Shown here: positions 10,766 to 19,908 of the stretch, one piece after another
Position numbering within the stretch: the first letter of the stretch is position 1
Layout: every line of letters starts with the position of its first letter
Assembly (NCBI RefSeq): GCF_014235185.1
Contig: NZ_CP060131.1
Coordinates: 2,239,501 to 2,303,500 of the forward strand
Length of the DNA: 64,000 nucleotides
Direction: 5' to 3'
DNA from: Pseudonocardia petroleophila
Lineage (GTDB): Bacteria > Actinomycetota > Actinomycetes > Mycobacteriales > Pseudonocardiaceae
The notes under the pieces: model-generated
The model's database searches: none
Seen by the model: the letters and a program-made list of their open reading frames with translations, nothing else
What the model was told of the DNA's origin: nothing
Program-made: the position numbers and the translations under genes

Positions 10766-12367
10766 ATGGTCACCGAGGCGCCCGTCCGGGCCACCCCGCA
10801 GCAGCCGCGCCCGCCGGGCTGGACCGTGCTGCGCAACGCCTGGCGCGCACTCACCTCGATGCGCACCGCGCTGATCCTGCTGTTCCTGCTCGCCGTCGCG
10901 GCCCTGCCCGGGGCGCTGCTGCCGCAGCGCTCGCTCAACCAGCGCCTCGTCGACCAGTACTTCGCCGACTACCCGACCCTCGCGCCGCTGCTCGACCGCG
11001 TCGGGGCGTTCGACGTCTTCGCTGCCCCGTGGTTCGCCGCGATCTACCTGCTGCTGATGGTGTCGCTGATCGGGTGCGTCCTGCCCCGCACCGTCGACGA
11101 CGCCCGCGCGCTGCGCGCGAAGCCCGTCGCCACCCCGCGCAACCTCGCCCGCCTGCCGCACCACGGCGGCGGCACACTCGACGCCGACCTCGACGGGGCC
11201 GCCGAGCGGGTGCGCGGGCAGCTGCGCGGCTGGCGGGTCGCCGAGCGCGAGGAGGACGGCGGGCGCCGCACGTTCTCCGCGGAGAAGGGCTACTCGCGCG
11301 AGATCGGCAACCTGGTCTTCCACCTGTCGCTGGTCGGGCTGCTGATCGGGTTCGCGGCCGGCAAGCTGTTCGGCTACGAGGGCCAGGTGATCGTGCCCGC
11401 GGGCGGCGGCGAGTTCTGCAACACCGGCATCCTCGGCTACGACTCGTTCCGCGCGGGCACGCTCGTCGACGGCACCGACCTCGCGCCGTTCTGCGTCCGC
11501 GTCGACGACTTCACCGCCACCTACCTGCCCACCGGCCAGCCCGACCGGTACGACGCCGCACTGGGCTACCAGACCGGTGCGGACCTCGCCGCAGGCTCCG
11601 CCGACGCCTGGCGCTCCTTCCCGCTGTCGGTGAACAACCCGCTGCGCACCGACGGCGCCCGCGTCTACCTGCTCGGCAACGGCTACGCGCCGATCTTCAC
11701 GGTGACCTTCCCCGGCGGCGAGGTGCGCACCGGCGACGTGCAGTGGCGTCCCGTCGACCAGGCGACGCTGCTGTCGGAGGGGGCCACGAAGTTCGAGCCG
11801 CCCGGCGTCACCGACGACGAGCAGCGGCGCACCGGGCAGCTCGCGATCACCGGGCTGCTCGCGCCCACCACGTCCGGCGGCGCCGTCGTCACCTCGGTGT
11901 TCCCCGACCTGCGCGACCCCGAGGTCGCGATCGACGTGCTGCGCGGCGACCTCGGCCTCGACGACGGGCGCGGGCAGTCGATCTTCGAGGTGGACCAGGC
12001 GCAGGTCGACTCCGGGGCCCTGGTGCGGGTGGCGCGGGAGAACCTCGTGCCCGGCCAGGGCCTCACCCTCGACGACGGCACGCAGATCCGGTTCGACGGC
12101 GTGCGCAAGTGGGTCAACCTGCAGATCAGCCACGATCCCGGCCAGATCTGGGTGCTCGTGTTCGCCGTGACCATGCTCGCCGGGCTGGCGGCCTCGCTGG
12201 GCGTGCGCCGTCGCCGGTTCTGGGCCCGCCTCACCCCCTCCGACCAGCCCGGACGTACCGTGGTGGAGCTCGGTGGGCTCGCCCGCACCGACCGCGCCGG
12301 ATACGGCGAGGAGTTCGACCGCCTCCGGGCGGACCTGCTGGAACCCCACGTGGTGAAGGACCCCTGA
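10766..12367 (+). CDS. resB: System II cytochrome c biogenesis protein ResB
   Basis: ResB forms with CcsB/CcsA the system II haem-lyase complex. The 533-residue protein has three N-terminal membrane helices (about 30-50, 90-110, 185-205), a large extracytoplasmic domain of roughly 250 residues, and a last helix near 460-480 (WVLVFAVTMLAGLAASLGV). The signature RVYLLGNGYAPIFTV falls in the external domain. It starts directly after the ccdA stop and its TGA overlaps the ccsB ATG, so the three are one translational unit. Confidence 0.94.
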   Translation: MVTEAPVRATPQQPRPPGWTVLRNAWRALTSMRTALILLFLLAVAALPGALLPQRSLNQRLVDQYFADYPTLAPLLDRVGAFDVFAAPWFAAIYLLLMVSLIGCVLPRTVDDARALRAKPVATPRNLARLPHHGGGTLDADLDGAAERVRGQLRGWRVAEREEDGGRRTFSAEKGYSREIGNLVFHLSLVGLLIGFAAGKLFGYEGQVIVPAGGGEFCNTGILGYDSFRAGTLVDGTDLAPFCVRVDDFTATYLPTGQPDRYDAALGYQTGADLAAGSADAWRSFPLSVNNPLRTDGARVYLLGNGYAPIFTVTFPGGEVRTGDVQWRPVDQATLLSEGATKFEPPGVTDDEQRRTGQLAITGLLAPTTSGGAVVTSVFPDLRDPEVAIDVLRGDLGLDDGRGQSIFEVDQAQVDSGALVRVARENLVPGQGLTLDDGTQIRFDGVRKWVNLQISHDPGQIWVLVFAVTMLAGLAASLGVRRRRFWARLTPSDQPGRTVVELGGLARTDRAGYGEEFDRLRADLLEPHVVKDP

Positions 12368-13251
12368 TGCTCGCTCAGTACAGCGACCTCCTCTTCATGG
12401 CCGCCGTCGGCGTCTACGTGCTGGCGATGGTCCTGCACGCGGCCGAGTTCGCGGCCGCCCGGTCGGCGAAGCCGGTCCTGGTCGGGGCAGGCGGACCGGA
12501 CACCGTCGAGCCACCGGCGCGCAGCGAGCGCTACGCGCGGATGGCCGTCTCGCTGACGGTGCTGGGTGCGGTGCTGCAGTTCGCCTCGATCGTCACGCGC
12601 GGGCTGGCCGCGGAGCGCTGGCCGCTGGGCAACATGTACGAGTTCACCTCGGCGATCTGCCTGGCCGCGGTCGTCGGCTGGCTGGTGATGCTCCGCCGCT
12701 CGCCGGTCACGCGGGCCGTGGGCCCGTTCGTCCTGCTGCCGGTGGTCGTGCTGCTGTTCCTCGCCGGCACCGTGCTCTACGCCCAGGCCGCACCCGTCGT
12801 GCCGGCCCTGCAGTCGTATTGGCTGGTCATCCACGTCACCACGATCACGATCTCGTCGGGGCTGCTGCTCGTGCCCGGCGTCGCGAGCATCCTGTTCCTG
12901 ATGCGGGGCGCCGGCTGGCTGTCCGACCGGCTGCCGTCGGCCGACGTCCTCGACCGGCTCGCCTACCGCGTCACGATCATCGCCTTCCCGCTGTTCACCT
13001 TCGCCGTCATCGCCGGGGCCATCTGGGCCGAGGCCGCGTGGGGCCGGTTCTGGGGCTGGGACCCCAAGGAGACCGTCGCGTTCGTCTCCTGGGTGATCTA
13101 CGCCGCGTACCTGCACGCCCGCGCCACCGCGGGCTGGCGGGCGGCCCGGGCCGCCTGGATCAACGTGGCCGGGTTCGCCACCGTGCTGTTCAACCTGTTC
13201 TTCATCAACATGGTGGTCGCCGGCCTGCACTCCTACGCGGGCCTGGGCTGA
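12367..13251 (+). CDS. ccsB: c-type cytochrome biogenesis protein CcsB (CcsA family haem lyase subunit)
   Basis: This is the haem-handling subunit of the system II cytochrome c synthetase. The 294-residue protein has about eight membrane helices. It carries the tryptophan-rich haem motif WGRFWGWDPKETVAFVSW near residue 230, conserved histidines in YWLVIHVTT, and LHSYAGLG at the end. The ATG at 12367 shares a base with the resB stop; the open frame upstream is a shadow. In mycobacteria this protein is often called CcsA; the family is certain and the letter is convention. Confidence 0.94.
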   Translation: MLAQYSDLLFMAAVGVYVLAMVLHAAEFAAARSAKPVLVGAGGPDTVEPPARSERYARMAVSLTVLGAVLQFASIVTRGLAAERWPLGNMYEFTSAICLAAVVGWLVMLRRSPVTRAVGPFVLLPVVVLLFLAGTVLYAQAAPVVPALQSYWLVIHVTTITISSGLLLVPGVASILFLMRGAGWLSDRLPSADVLDRLAYRVTIIAFPLFTFAVIAGAIWAEAAWGRFWGWDPKETVAFVSWVIYAAYLHARATAGWRAARAAWINVAGFATVLFNLFFINMVVAGLHSYAGLG

Positions 13252-13362
13252 TCGCGATCAGGGCCACCCGTACGCGCCTCGACCGCGGGCGGTGACGCGA
13301 CTACCGTCGGCGTCCGTGGCAGGGTCAAGCGGTCGGTACGACGGGTTCGACGGGAAGCGTTG

Positions 13363-15033
13363 ATGACGGAGCGTGAGTCCGAGAGCGACGGGGACTACGC
13401 CGACGGCTCGGTCGGTCGCTATGTCCGCGAGCAGTGGGGCGCCGCGGCCCCACCTCGCAAGACCCGCCCGTACGTGGCGCCGGTCCGGCCGTCGGAGTCC
13501 CCGGCCGACGGCGAGCAGCCCGACGCGCCGGCGGGCGACCCCTCGTTGCCCCTGCGCCCCCCGGCCCACCGGCTCGACGAGCTGGCCGAGCACGACGACG
13601 TCGCGGCCTGGGCGGAGCGGGGCCGGGCGGCCGCGACCCGTCCGGCGGAGCCCGACGGCCCGGGAGCCGCACCGGTGGCGCCCGAGGCGGGCGGACGCGT
13701 CCCGGAGGCCCGGGTCCCCGACCCCCGGACCGCCGGTCCCGCGCCCGCCGACGCCCGTCGCCCGGACGCGCCCCCCGCCGCTGCCCGGCAGGCCGAGACG
13801 CCCGCCGGTGACCGCCCGGCCGACGACCGTGCAGCCGATGACCGGGCAGCCCGTGACCGGGCAGCCGGCGAGGGTGCAGCCGGCGCCCGCCCCGCGCCGG
13901 CCCGTCCCGCGGCCGCCGTACCGCCGCCCGCGCGTCCGCCGCGCCCCCCGTTCCAGCCCGGCCCCTCGGGCGTCACCGGACCCCCTGCCGCCGGGAACGG
14001 GTCCGCGCCCGACCCCGGTCCGCGCACCCCGCCCCGCGGGGCCCCGCGCTGGACCGACCCCGGCGCCGTCGCCGCCCAGCAGGCCCAGCACGCCCGCAAC
14101 CCCGAGCAGCCCGACCTGTCCTCGGCCCGGCTGCTGCGCCCCAGCAAGCGGCCCCCGCAGTCGGGGTGGCGCCGGCTGGTCTACGTCCTGTCCGGGCGGC
14201 TGATCAACCCGGGGGAGAGCCCCCTGGACGTGCGCCGTCGCGAGCTCACCGTGCGCGTCAACCAGCCGCTGCTGGGCTGCTACAAGATCGGCGTGCTGAG
14301 CCTGAAGGGCGGCGTCGGCAAGACCACGATGACGGCCACCCTCGGCGCGACGTTCGCGTCGCTGCGCGGTGACCGCGTCGTGGCCGTCGACGCCAACCCC
14401 GACCGCGGCACGCTGAGCCAGAAGATCCCGCTGGAGACCAGCGCGACCGTGCGCAACCTGCTCCGCGACGCGCAGCGCGTCCGCCGCTACACCGACGTGC
14501 GGGCCTACACCTCGCAGGGGCCGTCGCGGCTGGAGGTGCTGGCCAGCGAGCAGGACCCGGCGGTCTCGGAGGCGTTCAGCGAGGACGACTACCGCCGCAC
14601 CGTCAACCTGCTGGAGCACTTCTACAACATCGTGCTCACCGACTGCGGCACCGGACTGATGCACTCGGCGATGTACGGCGTGCTCGGGGTGGCCGACCAG
14701 CTGATCATCGTGTCGTCCAGCTCGATCGACGGGGCGCGCAGCGCGTCGGCCACGATGGACTGGCTCGACGCCCACGGCCACGGCGACCTCGTGCGCAACG
14801 CGGTGGCGGTGGTCAACAGCGTCAGCCGCTCGTCGGGCGGGGTGGACCTGGACCGGGTGGCCGAGCACTTCGCGGCGCGCTGCCGGGCCGTCGTGCAGAT
14901 CCCCTTCGACGCACACCTGCAGGAGGGGGCGGAGGTCGATCTGGACAGGCTGGAGCCCCAGACGCGCCTCGCGCTCCTGGAGCTGGCCGCCGCCGTGGCC
15001 GACGCGTTCGCCTCGGCCCACAGCAGCGGCTGA
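13363..15033 (+). CDS. MinD/ParA-like ATPase with long Pro/Ala-rich N-terminal region
   Basis: The 556-residue protein has about 300 disordered residues rich in Pro, Ala, Arg and Asp, followed by a deviant Walker A P-loop ATPase domain (SLKGGVGKTTMTATLGATF, Lys near 315; DANPDRGTL; YNIVLTDCGTG). The layout resembles EspI-type ATPases of ESX secretion loci and related actinobacterial MinD-like proteins, but no ESX gene is in the window. A tandem stretch of acidic and basic repeats (DDRAADDRAARDRAAG) lies near 150-170. ATG 13363 is preferred over the adjacent TTG. A -10-like TACCGT at 13302-13307 suggests a 5' UTR of about 50 nt. The stop is 7 bases from the convergent gene. Confidence 0.88.
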   Translation: MTERESESDGDYADGSVGRYVREQWGAAAPPRKTRPYVAPVRPSESPADGEQPDAPAGDPSLPLRPPAHRLDELAEHDDVAAWAERGRAAATRPAEPDGPGAAPVAPEAGGRVPEARVPDPRTAGPAPADARRPDAPPAAARQAETPAGDRPADDRAADDRAARDRAAGEGAAGARPAPARPAAAVPPPARPPRPPFQPGPSGVTGPPAAGNGSAPDPGPRTPPRGAPRWTDPGAVAAQQAQHARNPEQPDLSSARLLRPSKRPPQSGWRRLVYVLSGRLINPGESPLDVRRRELTVRVNQPLLGCYKIGVLSLKGGVGKTTMTATLGATFASLRGDRVVAVDANPDRGTLSQKIPLETSATVRNLLRDAQRVRRYTDVRAYTSQGPSRLEVLASEQDPAVSEAFSEDDYRRTVNLLEHFYNIVLTDCGTGLMHSAMYGVLGVADQLIIVSSSSIDGARSASATMDWLDAHGHGDLVRNAVAVVNSVSRSSGGVDLDRVAEHFAARCRAVVQIPFDAHLQEGAEVDLDRLEPQTRLALLELAAAVADAFASAHSSG

Positions 15034-15040
15034 ACCCCGC

Positions 15041-15250
15041 TCAGGCCGGCGGGTCGTCCGGGCGCTTCACGCGCTCGTCGAGCTGGCGCAGGAAGTCGGG
15101 ATCGTCGTCGGGGCCGCTGACGCGCGGGCGGGCCGGACCGGGGCCGGACCGCTCACCCGCGGGCGACTCGTCGCCGCCGACGGTGCTCATCGCCTTCCAG
15201 AGCACCAGTGCGATGATCGCGGCGCCGACGAACGCGATGAAGAACAACAT
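15041..15250 (-). CDS. Small single-pass membrane protein
   Basis: This 69-residue protein starts with a membrane helix (MLFFIAFVGAAIIALVLWKA) followed by a charged, Pro-rich cytoplasmic tail containing DDDPDFLRQLDERVKR. It is read from ATG on the minus strand at 15250, with GGAGGTGG upstream. The tail FLRQLDERV recurs, as I recall, in small actinobacterial membrane proteins of unknown role. It lies between bldC and the MinD-like gene and may be transcribed with bldC (82-base gap). Confidence 0.75.
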   Translation of the reverse strand: MLFFIAFVGAAIIALVLWKAMSTVGGDESPAGERSGPGPARPRVSGPDDDPDFLRQLDERVKRPDDPPA

Positions 15251-15332
15251 GGCCACCACCTCCGCCGTCGAGATTAGCGGAGGTGGGGCGTGACGGGGGT
15301 GAAGCCGCCGGATGCGATGCGGCGGAGCGTGC

Positions 15333-15551
15333 TCAGCCGTGCGCGGGCGGTAGCGTCGCCTCGCTGGTGAGGTCGGCGAGCAGGCCGCGGACCTCGGACT
15401 CGCGGAAGCGGCGGTGCCCGCCCGGGGTGCGGATCGAGCCGATGCGACCGGCCGAGGCCCAGCGGGTGACGGTCTTGGGGTCGACGCGGAACAGACCGGC
15501 GACCTCGCCGGGGGTGAGGAGTCTTTCCTCGCTGCTCGTGGGTGCTGCCAT
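15333..15551 (-). CDS. bldC: BldC-type MerR-like developmental regulator
   Basis: BldC proteins are very small DNA-binding proteins with a single MerR-like winged helix; in Streptomyces BldC delays the onset of development. This 72-residue product contains LLTPGEVAGLFRVDPKTVTR and RIGSIRTPGGHRRFRESEV, the classic helix-turn-helix and wing, and has no effector domain. The ATG at 15551 has GGAGG 6 bases upstream on its own strand, and the length fits the family (about 68-75). It is divergent from the DUF4229-type gene at 15694. Confidence 0.95.
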   Translation of the reverse strand: MAAPTSSEERLLTPGEVAGLFRVDPKTVTRWASAGRIGSIRTPGGHRRFRESEVRGLLADLTSEATLPPAHG

Positions 15552-15681
15552 GGTGCGCCTCCAGGTGGAATGTCCTGATGCATCGTGACACTCGGGACCC
15601 CGGGTACTCGAACGGTTGTCCGGAGGTAAAGGGCGCCTAAAGGACGAAACGGACGAGCGTCCGGGTCGTCCCGCGGGGTCG

Positions 15682-15687
15682 TAGGCT
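15682..15687 (+). promoter_or_regulatory. -10 element of leaderless promoter
   Basis: TAGGCT is followed by 6 bases and the ATG at 15694. No ribosome-binding site is present. Confidence 0.5.
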
Positions 15688-15693
15688 CGGGGC

Positions 15694-15969
15694 ATGACGT
15701 CACCACCCGCCCCGGGCCTGCTGCCCACCATCGGGCTCTACGCGCTCGCGCGGCTCGGGCTCGTCGCCGTCGTCGCCGCGCTGCTCGCGCTCGCGGGTGT
15801 CCCGGTGCTGGTCGCGGTGCTGGTGGGGCTGATCGTGGCGCTGCCGCTGTCGATGGTGCTGTTCCGCGGGCTGCGGTCCCGCCTCGACGCGGCACTGGCC
15901 GAGTCGTCGCGGCGGCGCGGGGCGGAGCGCGAGGCGCTGCGGTCGCGGCTGCGCGGGGAGACCGAGTAG
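15694..15969 (+). CDS. DUF4229-type small membrane protein
   Basis: The 91-residue protein has two hydrophobic helices (about 10-30 and 33-52) and a basic C-terminal helix rich in Arg, Glu and Ala (RSRLDAALAESSRRRGAERE). This is the layout of DUF4229 proteins found beside menA and haem genes in actinobacteria. Function unknown. It is expressed from a leaderless promoter divergent from bldC and converges on menA. Confidence 0.82.
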   Translation: MTSPPAPGLLPTIGLYALARLGLVAVVAALLALAGVPVLVAVLVGLIVALPLSMVLFRGLRSRLDAALAESSRRRGAEREALRSRLRGETE

Positions 15970-15994
15970 CGGCTGCGCCGCCCGCGCGTGCGGG

Positions 15995-16876
15995 TCAGAG
16001 CACGCCGCTGAGCGCCGTGCCGACGCCGGTGAGGACGGACCACGCGAGGAGCGTCACCCCGGTGGCGCCGAGCACGCGGACCAGCGCGCGCCCGTCGGCC
16101 CCCTGCAGCACCTGGCGGGCCGGCAGGAACGCCAGCGGCAGCGCGGCCAGTGCGATCAGCATCGGCCAGCTGCGCAGCCCGGCCAGCGCGGAGAGCAGGA
16201 ACGGGGCGGCGACGAGCGCGACGTAGAGGCGCCGGGTGTCGGTGTCGCCGAGCAGGACGGCGAGCGTGCGCTTGCCGGAGACGGTGTCGGTGGGGATGTC
16301 GCGCAGGTTGTTGGCCACGAGCACCGCGCACGTCAGCAGCCCGACGCCGACCGCCCCGATCACCGCGAGCGGGCTCGGCGGCCCGCTCTGCGTGATCACG
16401 GTGCCGAGCACGGCGACCGGCCCGAAGAACACGAACACGGCCACCTCGCCGAGCCCCGCGTAGCCGTAGGGCCGCGAGCCGCCGGTGTAGAACCAGGCGC
16501 CGGCGATGCACAGGGCGCCCACCGCGATCAGCCACCACTGCTGGGCGAGGGACACCAGCGTCAGGCCGGCCAGCCCCGCCACCACGAAGCAGCCGAACGC
16601 CGCCGCGCGCACGCTGGAGGCCTCCGCCAGCTTCGACCCGACCAGGCGCACCGGCCCGACCCGGTCGTCGTCGGTGCCGCGGATGCCGTCGGAGTAGTCG
16701 TTGGCGTAGTTCACGCCGATGACCAGCGCGACGGCCACGAGCAGCGCCAGCAGTGCCCGCCCCGGCGCGACGGTCCCGGCCCCGATCGCGGCGCCGGTCC
16801 CGACCACGACCGGGGAGACGGCGGTCGGCAGGGTGCGCGGGCGGGCGCCCTGCACCCACTGGTTCAACGTGGCCAC
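15995..16876 (-). CDS. menA: 1,4-dihydroxy-2-naphthoate polyprenyltransferase
   Basis: MenA attaches the polyprenyl chain to 1,4-dihydroxy-2-naphthoate in the membrane, giving demethylmenaquinone. The 293-residue UbiA-family protein has eight or nine membrane helices. It carries the two Asp-rich prenyl-diphosphate motifs NYANDYSDGIRGTDDDR (near 55-72) and DIPTDTVSGKRTLAV (near 190-204). GTG 16876 is supported by a -10 box 6 bases upstream. The other menaquinone genes of the window (menE, menB, menD, menF) are scattered downstream. Confidence 0.96.
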   Translation of the reverse strand: MATLNQWVQGARPRTLPTAVSPVVVGTGAAIGAGTVAPGRALLALLVAVALVIGVNYANDYSDGIRGTDDDRVGPVRLVGSKLAEASSVRAAAFGCFVVAGLAGLTLVSLAQQWWLIAVGALCIAGAWFYTGGSRPYGYAGLGEVAVFVFFGPVAVLGTVITQSGPPSPLAVIGAVGVGLLTCAVLVANNLRDIPTDTVSGKRTLAVLLGDTDTRRLYVALVAAPFLLSALAGLRSWPMLIALAALPLAFLPARQVLQGADGRALVRVLGATGVTLLAWSVLTGVGTALSGVL

Positions 16877-16882
16877 ACGGGA

Positions 16883-16888
16883 ACGCTA
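16883..16888 (-). promoter_or_regulatory. -10 element of leaderless menA promoter
   Basis: Read on the minus strand, TAGCGT is followed by 6 bases and the GTG start of menA. Confidence 0.5.
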
Positions 16889-17019
16889 TCCGGCCCGGTC
16901 ACCGCGGCCCCTGGGGTGGGTGGTGCCCCGGACCGGTCACCGCGGGTGGACGGCCGGGTGATCGGTCCGGGACGGGGGTGGTGGTCGGTCCGGCGACCGC
17001 GCCGCTCGACTCGTGACGA

Positions 17020-18651
17020 TCAGCCGAGGGGGGCGTCGGGGGTCGTGCTCGGGGTGGTGGTGGGCGCCGGAACCTCCGGGGTGGTGGTCGCGCCCGTGGT
17101 GTCGCAGGGGGTGGCGGCCGGGGTGGCGCTGCTCGTGGCGGCACCGGTCGCGGAGGTGGGGTCGGCCGACGGGGTGCCGGTCGGGGTGGGGTCGGCCGAC
17201 GGGGTGCCGGTCGGGGTGGCGTCGGCGGTGGAGGTGTCGGTGGTAGTGGTGGCGGCGTCGGCGGTGGCGCCGTCGGCGGGGGCGGCCGCGGTGGCGTCGG
17301 TGGAGGTGTCGCTGGTGGGGGTGCCGGTCGGGGTGGCGTCGGCGGAGGCGGCGTCGGCGGCGGTGGAGGTGGCGTCGGTGCCGGCGTCGGCGCACGAGGT
17401 GGCGGTGGTGGCGTCGGCGGGGGTGGCGCTGTCGCCGGCGACGGGGGCGTCGGTCGTCGCGGGGGCGGTGTCGCACGAGGCCACGCCCTCGGCGTCGGTC
17501 ACCTCGTCGGCCTCGATGTACTGGTCGGTGCCGATCCGCAGCCAGGTGCCGGACGCCGCGGACAGGGCGCACTCGACGGGGACGGCGGCGCTCTCCGCGG
17601 CCACGCCCACGACCTCGGCGCCCGAGTCGGGGGCCGCGAGGACGTCGACCGGGGAGTCGGAGCTCACCAGGGAGAGGCGGACCGAGCCGGTCCACAGGTA
17701 GTCGACGGTGACCCAGGCGTTGTCGGTGAGGCCGAGCGCGTCCCAGAACAGGCCGTCGCCGAGGTCGATGCCGGCCGGGTTGGAGGGGGTGCGGCCGAAC
17801 TGGTCGCGCCCGCCGTTGTAGCCGTCGGCGTGCGCGGCCTGGGCCTGCGGCACGCCCTGGGGGAGGTCCTTCCACTCCTGGCGCTGGTCGGAGGGGTTCC
17901 AGTAGTCGTCGCGGGTGTTCCACGGGCCCACGTCCCAGACCGGGGCGAACGCGCAGCGGCCGTTGGGGGCGCAGACCTTGACCGAGTAGTCGCTGGTGTT
18001 GCGCGGCGCGAGGGCGCGGCGGGAGGGCAGGGCGACGAAGTGGTCGCGCTCGGCGATGACGTGCCCGTTGGCGGTGGTGCCGCCGGCGAGGCCCTCGCGG
18101 GTGGCGAAGACGCGGTAGTTCAGGGCCGCGGACTCCACCACGGCCTCGGTGCGCGCGGTGGCCGGGTGCGCGGTGACGGTGACGCCCCGGACGGCCGGCT
18201 CGGCGGCCGGGTCGCCGGTGAGGACGAGGCGCGTCTGCACCTCCGAGGTCGGCTCGGGCAGCGCGGCCGTGCCGGAGGTGGCGGGCACCCACTCCGTCCA
18301 GCCGCCCGACGCCCGGCGCCCGCGGACGTCGACCGCCGCGGTGCTGCCCTCGGGGAGGTCCCCGTCGACGGCGACGTCGACGCGGTCGGTCCGCATCTCG
18401 AGCGGGTGCGTCGGCAGCGTGAGCAGGCCGGTCGGGACGGGCGCGCCGTCGTCGTCGGGGAGCAGGTGGGTGCCCGCGTGGTCGAGCCGGGCGGTCCCGC
18501 CGTCGACGGTCACGCCCGCGCTCTCCCCGGCGACGAGGTCGGGAGCCCACGACGCCGTGCCGGTCTCGGTGGCGGCGGCCGGTCCGGCCGTGCCGAGCGC
18601 GAGTGCGCCGACGACGGCCAGCAGGGTCGCGGTGCGCAACCTCATCCGCAT
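17020..18651 (-). CDS. Secreted protein with SH3-like region and long Ala/Thr/Asp-rich tail
   Basis: The 543-residue product has a signal peptide (RLRTATLLAVVGALALGTAGPAAA, cleavage near 28). A beta-rich region of about 120 residues follows, then a Trp/Gly-rich segment near 200-300 (DVGPWNTRDDYWN, GYNGGRDQFGRTPSNPAGIDLGDG). Next is an SH3-like stretch that includes GTWLRIGTDQYIEADEV. The last 150 residues are low complexity, built on TPTGTPSADP and DATSTAAD-type repeats, with no sorting signal. ATG 18651 is chosen over the longer frame because it starts the signal peptide and has GGGGAG upstream. The middle region resembles secreted cell-wall-associated proteins of actinobacteria. Function unknown. 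Confidence 0.82.
   Translation of the reverse strand: MRMRLRTATLLAVVGALALGTAGPAAATETGTASWAPDLVAGESAGVTVDGGTARLDHAGTHLLPDDDGAPVPTGLLTLPTHPLEMRTDRVDVAVDGDLPEGSTAAVDVRGRRASGGWTEWVPATSGTAALPEPTSEVQTRLVLTGDPAAEPAVRGVTVTAHPATARTEAVVESAALNYRVFATREGLAGGTTANGHVIAERDHFVALPSRRALAPRNTSDYSVKVCAPNGRCAFAPVWDVGPWNTRDDYWNPSDQRQEWKDLPQGVPQAQAAHADGYNGGRDQFGRTPSNPAGIDLGDGLFWDALGLTDNAWVTVDYLWTGSVRLSLVSSDSPVDVLAAPDSGAEVVGVAAESAAVPVECALSAASGTWLRIGTDQYIEADEVTDAEGVASCDTAPATTDAPVAGDSATPADATTATSCADAGTDATSTAADAASADATPTGTPTSDTSTDATAAAPADGATADAATTTTDTSTADATPTGTPSADPTPTGTPSADPTSATGAATSSATPAATPCDTTGATTTPEVPAPTTTPSTTPDAPLG
17161..17220. repeat. Two-copy 30-bp tandem repeat inside the secreted protein gene
   Basis: Bases 17161-17190 and 17191-17220 are identical except for the last base and encode a duplicated TPTGTPSADP. 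They sit in the low-complexity tail, where copy number may vary between strains. Confidence 0.8.
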
Positions 18652-18780
18652 GGTGAGAACTCCCCGTGTTGTTGCTGTGACTGCTGGTGCGTGTGTTGCT
18701 TCTGATGGCGCAGCAAACGGGATGAGTGAGTAGTGGTCAATCAACGCAGAGTGAGCGACCTGATGTGATGGCGCTATCGG

Positions 18781-19908
18781 TCACCCGCTCGGGGGCTCCA
18801 GGCCGTCCGTCACCGTGACGAGCCGCGCGACCGCTGCCCGATCGGGCTTCCCGATCCCCCGGATCGGGATCTCCAGCACGTCGACGATCCGGCGCGGCAC
18901 CGCGGCCCGCCCGAGTGCCGCGCGCACCGCGTCGCGCAGGCGGTCGTCGTCCGGGCGGGCGGGTCCGGCCACCACCGCGGCGGCGACGACCTGTCCCCAC
19001 TGCTCGTCGGCGACCCCGACGACGCACACCGCGCGGATCCCCGGCTGCGCGGCCAGCACCCGCTCGACGGCGGCGGGTGCGACCTTCTCCCCGCCCGTGA
19101 CGATCACGTCGTCGGCCCGGCCGAGCACCTCCAGCCGCCCACCGGTCCAGCGGCCGAGGTCTCCGGTGCGGAACCGACCGCCGAACGGGGGCCCGCCGAG
19201 GTAGCCGAGGGCGAGCGTCGGCCCGCCGAGCACGATGCGGCCGTCGGGTTCCAGGTCGACGGTGACGCCGTCGAGCGGCACCCCGTCGTAGACGCAGCCG
19301 CCCGCGGTCTCGCTCATCCCGTAGGTCGTGACGACGGCGACGCCCGCGTCGAGCGCCCGGCGGTGCAGCCCCGCCTCCAGCGCCGCCCCGCCGACGAGGA
19401 CCGCGCGGTAGGTGCGCAGCGCGTCCAGGGCGGCCCCGCCCGCGTCGAGGACGCGCAGCAGCTGGGTCGGGACGAGGCTGGTGTGCCGCGCGCCGGGGCC
19501 CAGGCGGTCGGTGGCGGCCGCGAACGCGTCGGGGCGGAAGCCGGTGCGCAGGTCCTGCACGACGGGCGGTGCGCCGCCCAGCAGCGCCCGCACGACCACC
19601 TGCACCCCGGCGACGTGCTCGGCGGGCAGCGCGAGCAGCCAGCGGGCCGGTCCGCCGAGCCGGGCCGCGGTGGCCGCCGCCGACGCCCGCAGCGCGTCCG
19701 CGGGCAGCGCCACCAGCCGGGGCTCCCCGGTCGACCCGGACGTCGCGATCACGACCGCGGTGCCCGGCGGGGGCGGCCCGGCCGGGGCCGGGGTCACCGC
19801 GGCACCGGCGCGCGGGAGCACGGCCGGCCCGCCGTCCAGGGCGGCGGCCAGCGCCCCGACCAGCACGTCGACGCCGTCGGGGGAGCCGTCGAGGGTGATC
19901 GTCCGCAT
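18781..19908 (-). CDS. menE: o-Succinylbenzoate-CoA ligase
   Basis: MenE activates o-succinylbenzoate to its CoA thioester through an acyl-adenylate. The 375-residue protein is short for the superfamily, as actinobacterial MenE usually is. It has VIATSGSTGEPRLVALP (phosphate loop), VTTYGMSETAGGCVYDG, FRTGDLGRW and the catalytic lysine in RGIGKPDRAAV near the end. ATG 19908 is chosen because the fold begins directly after it. menB lies about 350 bases further up on the same strand, with one small plus-strand ORF between. Confidence 0.94.
   Translation of the reverse strand: MRTITLDGSPDGVDVLVGALAAALDGGPAVLPRAGAAVTPAPAGPPPPGTAVVIATSGSTGEPRLVALPADALRASAAATAARLGGPARWLLALPAEHVAGVQVVVRALLGGAPPVVQDLRTGFRPDAFAAATDRLGPGARHTSLVPTQLLRVLDAGGAALDALRTYRAVLVGGAALEAGLHRRALDAGVAVVTTYGMSETAGGCVYDGVPLDGVTVDLEPDGRIVLGGPTLALGYLGGPPFGGRFRTGDLGRWTGGRLEVLGRADDVIVTGGEKVAPAAVERVLAAQPGIRAVCVVGVADEQWGQVVAAAVVAGPARPDDDRLRDAVRAALGRAAVPRRIVDVLEIPIRGIGKPDRAAVARLVTVTDGLEPPSG

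Noticed and set aside
9958..13251. A 1097-codon plus-strand frame through ccdA and resB
   Set aside because: Only its last 294 codons (from ATG 12367) are real (ccsB); the rest overlaps ccdA and resB in another frame.
13249..13262. Palindrome CTGATCGCGATCAG at the ccsB stop
   Set aside because: It is short, overlaps the stop codon and has no loop; it is likely chance in this base composition.
18652..18780. Riboswitch upstream of the secreted protein gene
   Set aside because: The stretch is only 129 bases, less GC-rich than its surroundings, and shows no stable multi-stem fold or known motif by eye.
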